64,000 bases of DNA from an uncultured Alistipes sp. (GTDB lineage: Bacteria > Bacteroidota > Bacteroidia > Bacteroidales > Rikenellaceae), in contig CAJGEC010000001.1 in NCBI GenBank assembly GCA_904502285.1, positions 62,001 through 126,000 on the forward strand, written 5' to 3'. Positions within the stretch are counted from its first letter, which is position 1; the number at the start of each line of letters is the position of its first letter. The notes beneath the pieces are model-generated. The model was not told where the DNA came from. It did not search any database and was given only the letters and a program-made list of their open reading frames with translations. Below are positions 34,880 to 43,393 of the stretch, one piece after another. Position numbers and translations under genes: made by a program.

Positions 34880-37800
34880 AACAAGCAAAAATATTGAGTG
34901 CAAGTGCTGGATCGGGTAAGACCTTCCAGTTGGCTCTGAAGTATATGTGCGACATCATCGCCCACCCAGAGTGCTACCGTAATATCCTCGCCGTGACCTT
35001 TACTAATAAGGCTACTGAGGAGATGAAGTCGCGTATATTGCGAGAGATACACACCATAGCCATTGGACAGCAGAGCGACTATATTGAACAGATTGTCGAG
35101 AATCTCAATATGAGCAAAGAGTTAGTCGTTGAACAGGCTAAGATTGCGCAAACAAAGATCCTGCACGACTATTCTCGGTTCAGCGTACTTACCATAGACC
35201 GCTTTTTTCAGCGCATCCTACGTGCCTTTATCAAGGAGTTGAGCCTTGATATGAATTATAATATTGAGCTTGATACTACGATGCTTCTTGAACGAAGTGC
35301 CGAAGCCCTTGTGGAGAGTATACAGAAGGATGACGATATTAAGAAGTGGCTCATAGAGTTTGCCGAAGAGAGGTTGGAGAATGGTTCTAAATGGGATATG
35401 CGCGAAGACCTCTCGTCGTTAGGTCGAGAACTCTTCAAGGAGAATGGCGCTAAGCGAATGAGTGATAATATCGACAAAGAAAAATTGCGCGAAATAGTAT
35501 CGAATTTAGAACAAGTAAGAGATCATACTATACAGAAAATTAAGACTTTAGCCGAAGAGGCTATCGCTATTATGAAGGAGTATGGTGTGCGTGCTGATCA
35601 GTTCTATAAATCATCTCAGAGTTTCGTCTTTAGTTTCTATAAATATGCCGAGGGTGAGTTGAAGCCTCCTACGGCAACTATGCTTACGGCAACCGAGAAA
35701 CCTGAGCAGTGGTACACTAAAACGGCAGATGGCGCAGTGAAGTGTGCTGCCGTAGCCCTTATGCCGAAACTCAAGGACATATGTTCACTCTATGAGGTAG
35801 CGGTCAAGCAACAAAACACAGCGAAGTTGCTTAAGGATAACTACCGAAGTTTTGCGCTGTTGGTAGACCTCAAGCGCCATCTGACGAAGATATGTTCCGA
35901 CGAGAATATTATGGTGCTTAGCGAGACTAAGGATATCTTGGCGGACTTTATCGATGATAGCAACGCTCCGTTTATCTACGAAAAGGTGGGCAACCGCTAT
36001 GACCACTATATGATTGACGAGTTCCAGGATACATCTATTAGGGAGTGGCGCAACCTTTTACCCCTTTTACGTGAGGCCTTGGCATCGAACAAGGATGCCT
36101 CGGTATTTATTGTGGGCGATGTAAAGCAGTCTATCTACCGCTGGCGAGGTGGCGATTGGCGCCTGTTGGGTAATGATGCTATCGACGATTTAGGACGCGA
36201 CAACACTGAGGTTAAGCCACTTAAGAAGAACTACCGCAGTTACGAAAACGTGGTGATTTTCAACAACAAACTCATCGCCTCTGCCGTAGAACAAGATAAC
36301 AAATTCCTTAATCGGCACCTTATAGAGGCTCGCAAGGCCGAAAAAGTTAGCGAAGAGACCTTCTCGTCGCTCCATAACATATTGTCAAAGGCTTACTCAG
36401 ACTATGAGCAGGAGCCAAACAAAGAGAACAACAAAGGCTACGTGGAGGTGTGCGCCTACGATAGTACTATTTTAGATTCGCCCTTCATCAATGCCATAGA
36501 GAGTGCTATAGCCAGAGGTTACCGTTACCGCGACATTTTGATTCTTGTTAGAAACAAGACTCACGCTACGGCTGTTGCCAACCAACTCTTTGCGTATAAG
36601 GAGGCTAAATTCACCTCACAGGGCATTGCTGGTTTCAATATACAAACACCTGATGCACTGACGCTTGAGGGGCAAGATATCACGGAGTTTATAGTTGCTG
36701 TTATGCGTCTTGCCACACTATCGCAGTGCGATATCGAGCGAGGAGTATTCAACCGATTCCTTGGTCTACCTTTCGACGCCCAATTCAGCGAGGAGGAGGT
36801 AGCGTTTTTCAGCCATATAGCCCACTTGTCGCCTATGGAGGCGTTTGAGGCTATTGTATCAAGATATGCCCTTAACAATAGAAAGGAGGATATCGCATTC
36901 CTTCAGGCTATGTATGAGCAGGTGGTGTCGTTCTCAACAACCAATATCGCTGACATCAATCACTACTTGATTTGGTGGGAGGAACGAGGTAAGAATGAGA
37001 GTGTAAGCGTGGAGATGACCGACGATACCATAGAGATTACCACCATCCATAAGGCAAAGGGTTTGGAGCGTGACGTGGTAATTATCCCTTATGCGGTGTG
37101 GGATATGTCCCCAAAGCCTATTCTAAAACCTATTGTGTGGGCGAGTGCCGATGCCAAAGGAGAGAATGAGCTTGCCTCGATTGGCGACTTCCCCGTAATT
37201 TATGGTAGTAAGATGATGGAGTCAGCCTTTGCCGAAGACTACTACAAGGAGTTGATTATGAATCACGTCGATGGTGTCAATCTGCTATATGTTGCCATCA
37301 CTCGTGCCTCAAAAGAACTCTATATGTACGTGCCTACTCGCCTGAATACCAATAGCAATAGCGAAAATATAACTTCTACTGCCCCACTTATTTTGGAGGC
37401 GACAAAGAAGATATGTCCACTGCCTGAGACAATCATCAATGAGGATAAGATCGAGCAGTTGCGCTACACCTATGGTGTCCCAACTGAGTTTAACTCAGAG
37501 AGCAAGAAGCGTGGTGAGGTAGAGGAGTTACTCTTGGATGAATACACATCAACTACACCATCAATCAAAGTGCGCTACCCTGCTCAGCGACAAATAGATG
37601 AGGACCTAAGTAAGAGTACAGAATCGATGACACGAGGTATTATTTTGCACTCCATCTTCGAGCGAGCAAAGAGTATGCAGGATATTAAGAGTGCTATCGA
37701 TAATATGGTGCTCAACTGCACTATCGATGTCAGCGAGGCGGAACAACTGGAGCGCAATATTAATGAAATGTGTAATAATAGCATTGTTGCAGAGTGGTTT

Positions 37801-38049
37801 GACGGCTCGTGGGATGATATTAAATGTGAATCAGGCATTATCTTTAATGGCACCACAAAGCGCCCAGACAGGGTGATGATTAAGGGTGACAGAGTGGTCG
37901 TTGTAGATTACAAATCGGGCCGAATATGTAGTAACGACCACAAGGAACAGGTGGCTGAATATATGGATATACTCCGACAGATGGGACGATACAGCACCAT
38001 AGAGGGATATGTGTGGTATATCGCATTAGGTAAGGTTGAAGCCGTTTAA
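34876..38049 (+). CDS. addA: AddA-type UvrD helicase with RecB nuclease domain
   Basis: The start at 34876, overlapping addB by four bases, gives 1057 residues. Superfamily 1A helicase motifs are complete: SASAGSGKTF with Lys15, VTFTNKATEEM, YMIDEFQDTS, VGDVKQSIYRWRGG, HKAKGLERDVV and LLYVAITRASKELY. A nuclease domain follows at the C-terminus, with VVVDYKSG (Asp1014, Lys1016). AddA unwinds DNA 3'-5' and cuts one strand, and AddB cuts the other. The gene ends 27 bases before the next gene's start, but that gene has its own promoter box. Confidence 0.93.
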   Translation: MKQAKILSASAGSGKTFQLALKYMCDIIAHPECYRNILAVTFTNKATEEMKSRILREIHTIAIGQQSDYIEQIVENLNMSKELVVEQAKIAQTKILHDYSRFSVLTIDRFFQRILRAFIKELSLDMNYNIELDTTMLLERSAEALVESIQKDDDIKKWLIEFAEERLENGSKWDMREDLSSLGRELFKENGAKRMSDNIDKEKLREIVSNLEQVRDHTIQKIKTLAEEAIAIMKEYGVRADQFYKSSQSFVFSFYKYAEGELKPPTATMLTATEKPEQWYTKTADGAVKCAAVALMPKLKDICSLYEVAVKQQNTAKLLKDNYRSFALLVDLKRHLTKICSDENIMVLSETKDILADFIDDSNAPFIYEKVGNRYDHYMIDEFQDTSIREWRNLLPLLREALASNKDASVFIVGDVKQSIYRWRGGDWRLLGNDAIDDLGRDNTEVKPLKKNYRSYENVVIFNNKLIASAVEQDNKFLNRHLIEARKAEKVSEETFSSLHNILSKAYSDYEQEPNKENNKGYVEVCAYDSTILDSPFINAIESAIARGYRYRDILILVRNKTHATAVANQLFAYKEAKFTSQGIAGFNIQTPDALTLEGQDITEFIVAVMRLATLSQCDIERGVFNRFLGLPFDAQFSEEEVAFFSHIAHLSPMEAFEAIVSRYALNNRKEDIAFLQAMYEQVVSFSTTNIADINHYLIWWEERGKNESVSVEMTDDTIEITTIHKAKGLERDVVIIPYAVWDMSPKPILKPIVWASADAKGENELASIGDFPVIYGSKMMESAFAEDYYKELIMNHVDGVNLLYVAITRASKELYMYVPTRLNTNSNSENITSTAPLILEATKKICPLPETIINEDKIEQLRYTYGVPTEFNSESKKRGEVEELLLDEYTSTTPSIKVRYPAQRQIDEDLSKSTESMTRGIILHSIFERAKSMQDIKSAIDNMVLNCTIDVSEAEQLERNINEMCNNSIVAEWFDGSWDDIKCESGIIFNGTTKRPDRVMIKGDRVVVVDYKSGRICSNDHKEQVAEYMDILRQMGRYSTIEGYVWYIALGKVEAV

Positions 38050-38059
38050 TTATATTTTG

Positions 38060-38067
38060 TATCTTTG
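38060..38067 (+). promoter_or_regulatory. Promoter -7 box immediately before the ABC exporter gene
   Basis: TATCTTTG ends nine bases before the ATG at 38077, so the transcript should start 3-6 bases before the start codon. Confidence 0.6.
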
Positions 38068-38076
38068 CAAGGTCGT

Positions 38077-39771
38077 ATGGAGAGAGAGTTTTGGAATATC
38101 ATACCGCAGAGTTATCGTCGTCAGGGCATAGGTGTTGCGCTGACTATATTTTTGCGTGCCCTGCTAAACTTCGTCGGCGTGGCCATGCTACTCCCCGTCT
38201 TGATGCTCTTGCTAAACCCCGAAGGGGCTAAACCCAATGGACTTCTTGATACTATTCGCCAGGCGTTAGGCATAGATTCAGATACTAATTTCACGATTAT
38301 AGTCTGTGGACTCGCCCTTTGTATCATACTACTAAAAAACATCTCGGTAATTAGGCTATACTCCTTCGAGCGCGACTACATATTTTCGCTTTATAAGCAC
38401 CTCTCAAAGGCCCTCTATGCAACATACTATCGCCGAGGTCTTCACTTTATAAAACACTCTAACTCAACGATTTTAACGCGCAACATAAACAGTGTTTGTC
38501 TCATCTTCGTGTCGGGCTACCTGAAACCGTTTGCCACCATCCTGGGCGAAGGACTGTTGCTTGTTTTGGTGGTAGCTACCCTTGTGTGGTTCAACCCCAT
38601 TGTTGCACTTTTAGCCATATCTGTCATACTACCTATAGGTACTCTTTTCTACCTACTTCTACGTCGCAATATCAATAATTTGGGCAAGCAGGAGAATGAA
38701 CTTCAACGTCGAAAGAGTAGAATTGTGACTGAAACTTTTAGAGGTTATGCAGATATTGAGATAAGCGGTGCTTATGAACTGATGTCTAAGCGTTTCGACG
38801 AGGCAATGAACGATATTATATCTCTTCGAAAGCGCCACGCCACCCTCGCTATGCTACCCCAGATGTTCACCGAAACAGGCCTAATGCTTGGCCTTATTCT
38901 ATTTGTTGTGGTCAATCTAATTCTTCCGAATAAAGAGGTCGCTCTTATGTTTGGAGTATTTGCCGTGGCAACCATTCGCCTTATTCCATCGCTCAGGGCG
39001 ATAATGACCAATTGGAGCACCATACGATTCAACCGTTTTACCCTTGACACACTTAAGGCGATAGAGTATGATAATCTCGAAGATGTCGAAGATTCCGATA
39101 CAAGTATTAACTTTAGTGACTCTATCGAACTACGTAATATATCGTTTAAATTCGATGACTCCGACAGCAATACCATAACCGACTTTTCGCTCTCTGTCCA
39201 CAAGGGCGAGCATATCGGAATTAGGGGTGCATCGGGCATTGGCAAGACCACCCTATTTAACATTCTACTCGGCCTCTATCGCCCTACCTCAGGAGAGATT
39301 GTTGTTGATGGCAAGAGACTGAGCGAAGCAAACATTCGCAGTTGGCAAAATAGTATTGGCTACGTGCCCCAATCGGTATTTATCACAGAGGGTAGCATTT
39401 TAGAAAATATAGTCTTTGGGCATAGTGTAGATAACATAGACTATAATCGTATTAATGAGGTTATTGAAATAGCTGACTTAAAGCGATTTGTAGATGCTCT
39501 CCCAGAGGGTATAAACACCAAGATAAGCGAGCAAGGGGAGAATCTTTCGGGTGGTCAGCGACAACGAATCGGCATTGCGAGAGCACTATATAAAAACTGC
39601 GATATCCTTCTTTTGGATGAGGCGACCTCTTCACTTGATGGCAAGACCGAAGAGAGTATCAATACGGCCATTGAGCGACTATCAAACAGTAACAATGCGC
39701 TAACCATTATACTTATTGCACACCGCGAAACTACACTGCAATATTGCGACCGCATAATCACTTTGGAGTAA
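38077..39771 (+). CDS. ABC exporter, fused membrane and ATPase domains
   Basis: The ATG at 38077 gives 564 residues; the open frame begins at a TTG inside the promoter. Six membrane helices fill residues 15-310. The ATPase follows: Walker A ASGIGKTT with Lys390, signature LSGGQRQR, and Walker B ILLLDEATSSLD with Asp514. It is a type I (MsbA/peptide-exporter) half-transporter that should act as a homodimer. It has no C39 peptidase domain. The next two genes (HprK-like kinase, S26-like peptidase) overlap in series, so it probably exports or processes their shared substrate. A lipid or polysaccharide flippase role is the alternative. Confidence 0.88.
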   Translation: MEREFWNIIPQSYRRQGIGVALTIFLRALLNFVGVAMLLPVLMLLLNPEGAKPNGLLDTIRQALGIDSDTNFTIIVCGLALCIILLKNISVIRLYSFERDYIFSLYKHLSKALYATYYRRGLHFIKHSNSTILTRNINSVCLIFVSGYLKPFATILGEGLLLVLVVATLVWFNPIVALLAISVILPIGTLFYLLLRRNINNLGKQENELQRRKSRIVTETFRGYADIEISGAYELMSKRFDEAMNDIISLRKRHATLAMLPQMFTETGLMLGLILFVVVNLILPNKEVALMFGVFAVATIRLIPSLRAIMTNWSTIRFNRFTLDTLKAIEYDNLEDVEDSDTSINFSDSIELRNISFKFDDSDSNTITDFSLSVHKGEHIGIRGASGIGKTTLFNILLGLYRPTSGEIVVDGKRLSEANIRSWQNSIGYVPQSVFITEGSILENIVFGHSVDNIDYNRINEVIEIADLKRFVDALPEGINTKISEQGENLSGGQRQRIGIARALYKNCDILLLDEATSSLDGKTEESINTAIERLSNSNNALTIILIAHRETTLQYCDRIITLE

Positions 39772-40655
39772 TGGAGCATAGAGAGTACATAATCGCTGAT
39801 TTGCGCCTTCGTTCGGAGATTGATTTAGTAGCCTTGGGTCTTACTGGATTTAGACCATTTGAGGCTGACTGTATTGGTGTTGCAGATTGTTACATAAAGC
39901 AATTTACAGGCGACGAAAAGGACGTAATTGATACATCTATGCCCTTGGCCACATCCTATCTTGCTGAGGCCGATGCAGATGGTACACTCTATAAAACTTC
40001 CGCTGGTTATACCTACTCAATTCACCCACGAGACAACAAGGATGAGGTCACAATCTTCGATATCGACTGCATAACAAATACAATCAGCACTAATAGTCAT
40101 CCAACAAACATAATAGACCGTTCGATACTTCGTTTCGGTATCTGGGTGATGTTTGGTGTGGTGCTGGCCCAAAACAGAGGTGTCGCAATCCACTCCTCTG
40201 CTATCGTTGCTGATGGTCGTTGCGCCATCTTCTTGGGAGAGTCGGGTACAGGTAAGAGCACACACACGCGTCTCTGGCGAGAAAATATCGAGGGGACAAG
40301 GCTTCTCAATGACGACTCGCCAATCGTGCGAATTGTGGGGAATGAAGTCCGTGTCTATGGATCACCCTGGAGTGGCAAGACCCCTTGCTACAAGAGTGAA
40401 GTCTACCCTCTTTCGGGACTCTGTCGAATAGTTCAAGCGCCAAATAATAGGATCACGCGCCTATCGACCATTTCGGCTATTGGTGCACTCCTACCCTCTT
40501 GTCCTCCAATGTTTGCACACGATATCCAGTTACAGGATATGATTTGTAGTATCGTTGGCGAAATACTGCGCCATACACCAGCCTATAGGCTCGAATGTTT
40601 ACCAGATGGTGACGCGGCTAAGTTGTCCTATAAAACGATTATGCTAAATGAGTAA
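39771..40655 (+). CDS. HprK-like kinase (P-loop serine kinase family)
   Basis: The start at 39771 shares one base with the previous stop (TAATG) and gives 294 residues. The C-terminal half has the HPr kinase/PEPCK-like P-loop FLGESGTGKST (residues 154-164), preceded by HSSAIV near 141 and followed by LNDDSP (Asp181, Asp182) and GSPWSGK. The first 120 residues match no domain I recognise. Stand-alone members of this group accompany RiPP clusters and modify peptides in some lasso-peptide systems. It is not the regulatory HPr kinase, as it lacks the HprK N-terminal domain and PTS neighbours. Confidence 0.78.
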   Translation: MEHREYIIADLRLRSEIDLVALGLTGFRPFEADCIGVADCYIKQFTGDEKDVIDTSMPLATSYLAEADADGTLYKTSAGYTYSIHPRDNKDEVTIFDIDCITNTISTNSHPTNIIDRSILRFGIWVMFGVVLAQNRGVAIHSSAIVADGRCAIFLGESGTGKSTHTRLWRENIEGTRLLNDDSPIVRIVGNEVRVYGSPWSGKTPCYKSEVYPLSGLCRIVQAPNNRITRLSTISAIGALLPSCPPMFAHDIQLQDMICSIVGEILRHTPAYRLECLPDGDAAKLSYKTIMLNE

Positions 40656-41112
40656 TATTGAAGATATAACAAAGCGTAACCTTGAGTCAATTATAGATAG
40701 CAGAGAGACCTTTATTTTATCCGTCACAGGACGAAGTATGTTGCCGTTATTAGGCCGAGGTGATAGTAAAATTATATTGAGGCGCGTATCAAAAGATGAG
40801 GACATATATGGCCGAATCGCAATGTTTCGAGCGTCTAACGGGCATATCGTTATACATCGTGTGATTCGAATCGAGGGCGACGACGTTATCCTCAAGGGTG
40901 ATGGCAATATCGTTCAGGAGGAGCGATGCTCAAGGAGTGAAATAATTGCAGTGGTCGAGCAGGAGCTTTATAGTAATGGAGATACAGTGGAGTGTAGATC
41001 GTGGCAGTGGAGAGTAAAAGAGCAGATTTGGTTGTCTACTCCACTCTTCATTCGTCGATACGTTCTAGCATTGATGCACCGTTGGTATGATAGAAAACAA
41101 AATAAAAGATAG
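40648..41112 (+). CDS. S24/S26-type (signal peptidase-like) peptidase
   Basis: The 154-residue protein has the S26 box TGRSMLPLLGRGD with the nucleophile Ser30, and IVIHRVIRIEGDDVILKGDGN, where His70 stands in the place held by Lys in normal signal peptidases, as in the SipW/eukaryotic-type enzymes. There is no N-terminal membrane helix; a weak hydrophobic helix near residues 128-143 might touch the membrane. It overlaps the kinase gene by 8 bases. It probably cleaves a peptide substrate of the cassette, which is inference. Confidence 0.78.
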   Translation: MSNIEDITKRNLESIIDSRETFILSVTGRSMLPLLGRGDSKIILRRVSKDEDIYGRIAMFRASNGHIVIHRVIRIEGDDVILKGDGNIVQEERCSRSEIIAVVEQELYSNGDTVECRSWQWRVKEQIWLSTPLFIRRYVLALMHRWYDRKQNKR

Positions 41113-41117
41113 ATAAT

Positions 41118-41597
41118 ATGGATATACGAATTGGTTGTGGCTACGATGTTCACGCCTTGGCTGATGGCCTTCGACTGGTATTGTGTGGCGTGGAGGTTCC
41201 GCACACTAAAGGTTGCGTGGCACACTCTGACGGAGATGTTGCAATTCACGCTATTTGCGATGCTATGCTTGGCGCTTTAGCTCTCGGAGATATCGGTAAA
41301 CTATTTCCTGATAGCGATGCAAAATACAAAGGTATCGACTCGACTATTTTACTTAAAGAGGTTGTTGAAATAGTACGTTCTAAGGGTTTTAGGGTTAGTA
41401 ATATAGATTGTACTATTGCTATGCAGCGACCAAAGTTGCGCCCCTATATCGACACTATGCGCGAACGGCTCGCTGAGGTCGTAGGAATCGCCATAGATCG
41501 TGTATCGGTTAAGGCTACTACCACCGAACATCTTGGTTTCGAAGGCAGAGAAGAGGGTGTTTCAACCAATGCAGTTGTGCTGCTTCTGGCGGACTAA
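41118..41597 (+). CDS. ispF: 2-C-methyl-D-erythritol 2,4-cyclodiphosphate synthase
   Basis: The 159-residue enzyme of the MEP isoprenoid pathway makes MEcPP from CDP-ME 2-phosphate. Zinc ligands are in GCGYDVHALADG (Asp8 and His10 region) and HSDGDVAIHAICDAMLGA (His near 42). The C-terminal TTEHLGFEGREEG is the family signature. The length is standard. It follows the S26-like gene after 5 bases and so is the last gene of the exporter-kinase-peptidase operon, although it is functionally unrelated housekeeping. A strong terminator follows. Confidence 0.96.
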   Translation: MDIRIGCGYDVHALADGLRLVLCGVEVPHTKGCVAHSDGDVAIHAICDAMLGALALGDIGKLFPDSDAKYKGIDSTILLKEVVEIVRSKGFRVSNIDCTIAMQRPKLRPYIDTMRERLAEVVGIAIDRVSVKATTTEHLGFEGREEGVSTNAVVLLLAD

Positions 41598-41623
41598 AGA
41601 TACCCCACACAAACAATATAAAG

Positions 41624-41660
41624 AGCTCTTGCACTATACTGTGCGAGGGCTTTTTTTTTT
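41624..41660 (+). terminator. Terminator after ispF
   Basis: An 11-bp stem (41624-41634 with 41641-41651, two G-T pairs) has a 6-base loop and is followed by a run of ten T. Confidence 0.95.
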
Positions 41661-41837
41661 AAACTTCCAACAACAATAACCAAACATCCTTTTTAGATAA
41701 ATATTTTTCTATTTGTCCACATTGATTTATCAATAAAAATCACATCAAAAACGCCATAAGATACTTATGTATCATACCGCAAAAAGTTCATCTTAGAGCA
41801 AGTTTTGATTTTTTATCGTGTGTAAAGATTACATTTA
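41661..41837. other. AT-rich noncoding gap before the polysaccharide promoter
   Basis: No gene is seen. The stretch is AT-rich and carries two small palindromes, ATTGAT-TT-ATCAAT (near 41721-41736) and GATAC-TTAT-GTATC (near 41758-41775), which could be operator sites for a regulator of the downstream polysaccharide operon. This role is a guess. Confidence 0.3.
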
Positions 41838-41869
41838 TTTGGAATAACGAAATAAATTAACTATTTTTG
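41838..41869 (+). promoter_or_regulatory. Promoter of the polysaccharide operon
   Basis: TTTG at 41838-41841 and TATTTTTG at 41862-41869, 20 bases apart, match both consensus elements. Transcription would start near 41873-41876, about 220 bases before the first gene. Confidence 0.8.
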
Positions 41870-41875
41870 TAGTTG

Positions 41876-42094
41876 ATTTACACACCTTCAGCGGTGTTGT
41901 CAATCGGGATTACTGAAACCTATCGCGGGTCGTGCATAGGACAGCGCGTTGGATAAGCCAACCAAATCTCATCTGGCTCGTCATCGGGATAAATCTACCC
42001 TTGTGGCGAGGGAGGAGAGAGTATGCGCACCACAAACCCTACCCCAAAAACAGAGTAACTGTATTACCAAAACAGGATCAATCAAACAACGAAT
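41876..42094 (+). ncRNA. Structured 5' leader of the polysaccharide operon
   Basis: About 219 bases lie between the predicted transcription start and the ugd-like gene, far longer than other leaders in this window. Small hairpins are visible: ACACC/GGTGT (41882-41897), CCTAT/ATAGG with an inner GC pair (41919-41940) and GTTGG/CCAAC (41948-41962). The sequence ATCGGGATwA occurs twice (41903 and 41984 regions). A short ORF lies at 42023-42058. I do not recognise a known riboswitch, and no T-run follows a hairpin, so simple attenuation is not evident. Confidence 0.5.
42023..42058 (+). CDS. Possible leader peptide (11 residues) in the polysaccharide leader
   Basis: ATG at 42023 to TAA at 42058 encodes MRTTNPTPKTE. 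It is preceded at a suitable distance by GGGAGGAGAGA, a strong Shine-Dalgarno-like sequence, which is unusual because most genes here lack one. It ends 36 bases before the first operon gene. It could be a regulatory upstream ORF; chance occurrence is possible. Confidence 0.35.
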   Translation: MRTTNPTPKTE

Positions 42095-43390
42095 ATGAAG
42101 ATTGCGGTTGCCGGAACAGGATATGTTGGTCTAAGTATTGCCACCCTACTTGCGCAACACAACGATGTTGTGGCCGTGGATGTCGTAGAGGAGAGAGTAA
42201 ATCTTATCAACCAACGAATATCTCCAATTCAGGACGATTACATCGAGAAGTTTTTTAGCGAAACGCCCTTACACCTCACCGCCACACTCGACGGCAGGGA
42301 GGCCTATCGCGATGCCGACATGGTGATAATCGCCACGCCAACAAACTACGACCCAATAAAGAACTACTTCGACACACACATCATCGAGGAGGTCATCGAC
42401 ATCGTTTTGGAGGTAAACCCTGAGGCGACGATTATCATAAAGTCCACCATTCCCGTTGGTTATTGTCGTGGGCTCTATGCAAAATATGCTGAGCGAGGCG
42501 TAGGCCGTCTCAATCTGCTCTTCGCCCCAGAGTTCTTGCGCGAGAGCAAGGCTCTCTACGACAACCTATACCCCTCGCGCATAATCCTTGGACTTCCCAA
42601 AGCTGAGGAGTGCAACAATGATGAGAGCAGGGCTATGGTGGCGCTTGCGGATATGGAGAGGTTGGAGACTTCGGCAAGAGAGTTTGCAACACTAATGCAA
42701 CAGGGCGCTTTGAAGGAGGATATTCCAGTATTGTTTATGGGAATCACCGAGGCCGAGGCAGTAAAACTATTTGCTAACACCTACCTTGCCCTCAGAGTAA
42801 GTTACTTCAACGAGTTGGACACATACGCCGAGATGAAGGGTCTCGACTCTCGCGCCATAATCGAGGGTGTAGGTCTCGATCCACGCATCGGCACCCACTA
42901 TAACAATCCATCGTTCGGCTATGGCGGTTATTGTCTCCCTAAGGATACCAAGCAGCTCTTGGCCAACTATGAGGATGTACCACAAAATATGATGTCGGCA
43001 ATTGTGGAGAGTAATCGCACACGTAAGGACTACATCGCCGACCAGGTATTACGTAAGGCGGGCTACTACGTAGGATCGAGCCAATGGGATGCCACCAAGG
43101 AGCGCGAGGTGGTCGTGGGTGTCTATCGCTTGACAATGAAGTCCAACTCCGACAACTTCCGCCAATCCTCTATTCAGGGTGTGATGAAGCGCATCAAGGC
43201 CAAGGGTGCTAAGATTATCATCTACGAGCCAACACTAAATGATGGTGCACTCTTTTTTGGCTCGGAAGTTGTGAACGACATCGCAACATTCAAACAACTG
43301 AGCAACGTAATTATCACCAACCGCTACACATCGGCCTTAGACGATGTGAAGAGCAAGGTATATACACGCGATCTATTTGGCAGAGACTAA
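42095..43390 (+). CDS. ugd: Nucleotide-sugar dehydrogenase (UDP-glucose 6-dehydrogenase type)
   Basis: The 431-residue enzyme oxidises a UDP-sugar to a uronate, most likely UDP-glucose to UDP-glucuronate. The N-terminal NAD motif is GTGYVGLS (residues 7-14), substrate motifs FAPEFLRE and KLFANTYLALRVSYFNELD are present, and the catalytic Cys lies in FGYGGYCLPKDTKQL (near residue 277). The pattern matches UDP-glucose dehydrogenases rather than the WecC group, but other UDP-hexoses cannot be excluded. It is the first gene of the polysaccharide operon. Confidence 0.88.
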   Translation: MKIAVAGTGYVGLSIATLLAQHNDVVAVDVVEERVNLINQRISPIQDDYIEKFFSETPLHLTATLDGREAYRDADMVIIATPTNYDPIKNYFDTHIIEEVIDIVLEVNPEATIIIKSTIPVGYCRGLYAKYAERGVGRLNLLFAPEFLRESKALYDNLYPSRIILGLPKAEECNNDESRAMVALADMERLETSAREFATLMQQGALKEDIPVLFMGITEAEAVKLFANTYLALRVSYFNELDTYAEMKGLDSRAIIEGVGLDPRIGTHYNNPSFGYGGYCLPKDTKQLLANYEDVPQNMMSAIVESNRTRKDYIADQVLRKAGYYVGSSQWDATKEREVVVGVYRLTMKSNSDNFRQSSIQGVMKRIKAKGAKIIIYEPTLNDGALFFGSEVVNDIATFKQLSNVIITNRYTSALDDVKSKVYTRDLFGRD

Positions 43391-43393
43391 CGA

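Noticed and set aside
38065..38076. TTG at 38065 as the start of the ABC exporter
   Set aside because: It lies inside the -7 promoter box, so it would not be transcribed. The ATG at 38077 is used instead.
41876..42094. Known riboswitch (cobalamin, TPP, SAM, c-di-GMP, preQ1, THF) in the leader
   Set aside because: None of the conserved cores I know for these classes could be found on either strand.
41932..42258. A 108-codon plus-strand frame over the polysaccharide leader and the start of ugd
   Set aside because: Half of it lies in another frame of ugd, and the composition (many Arg, Cys, Gly, Pro) looks random. The leader explains the noncoding part better.
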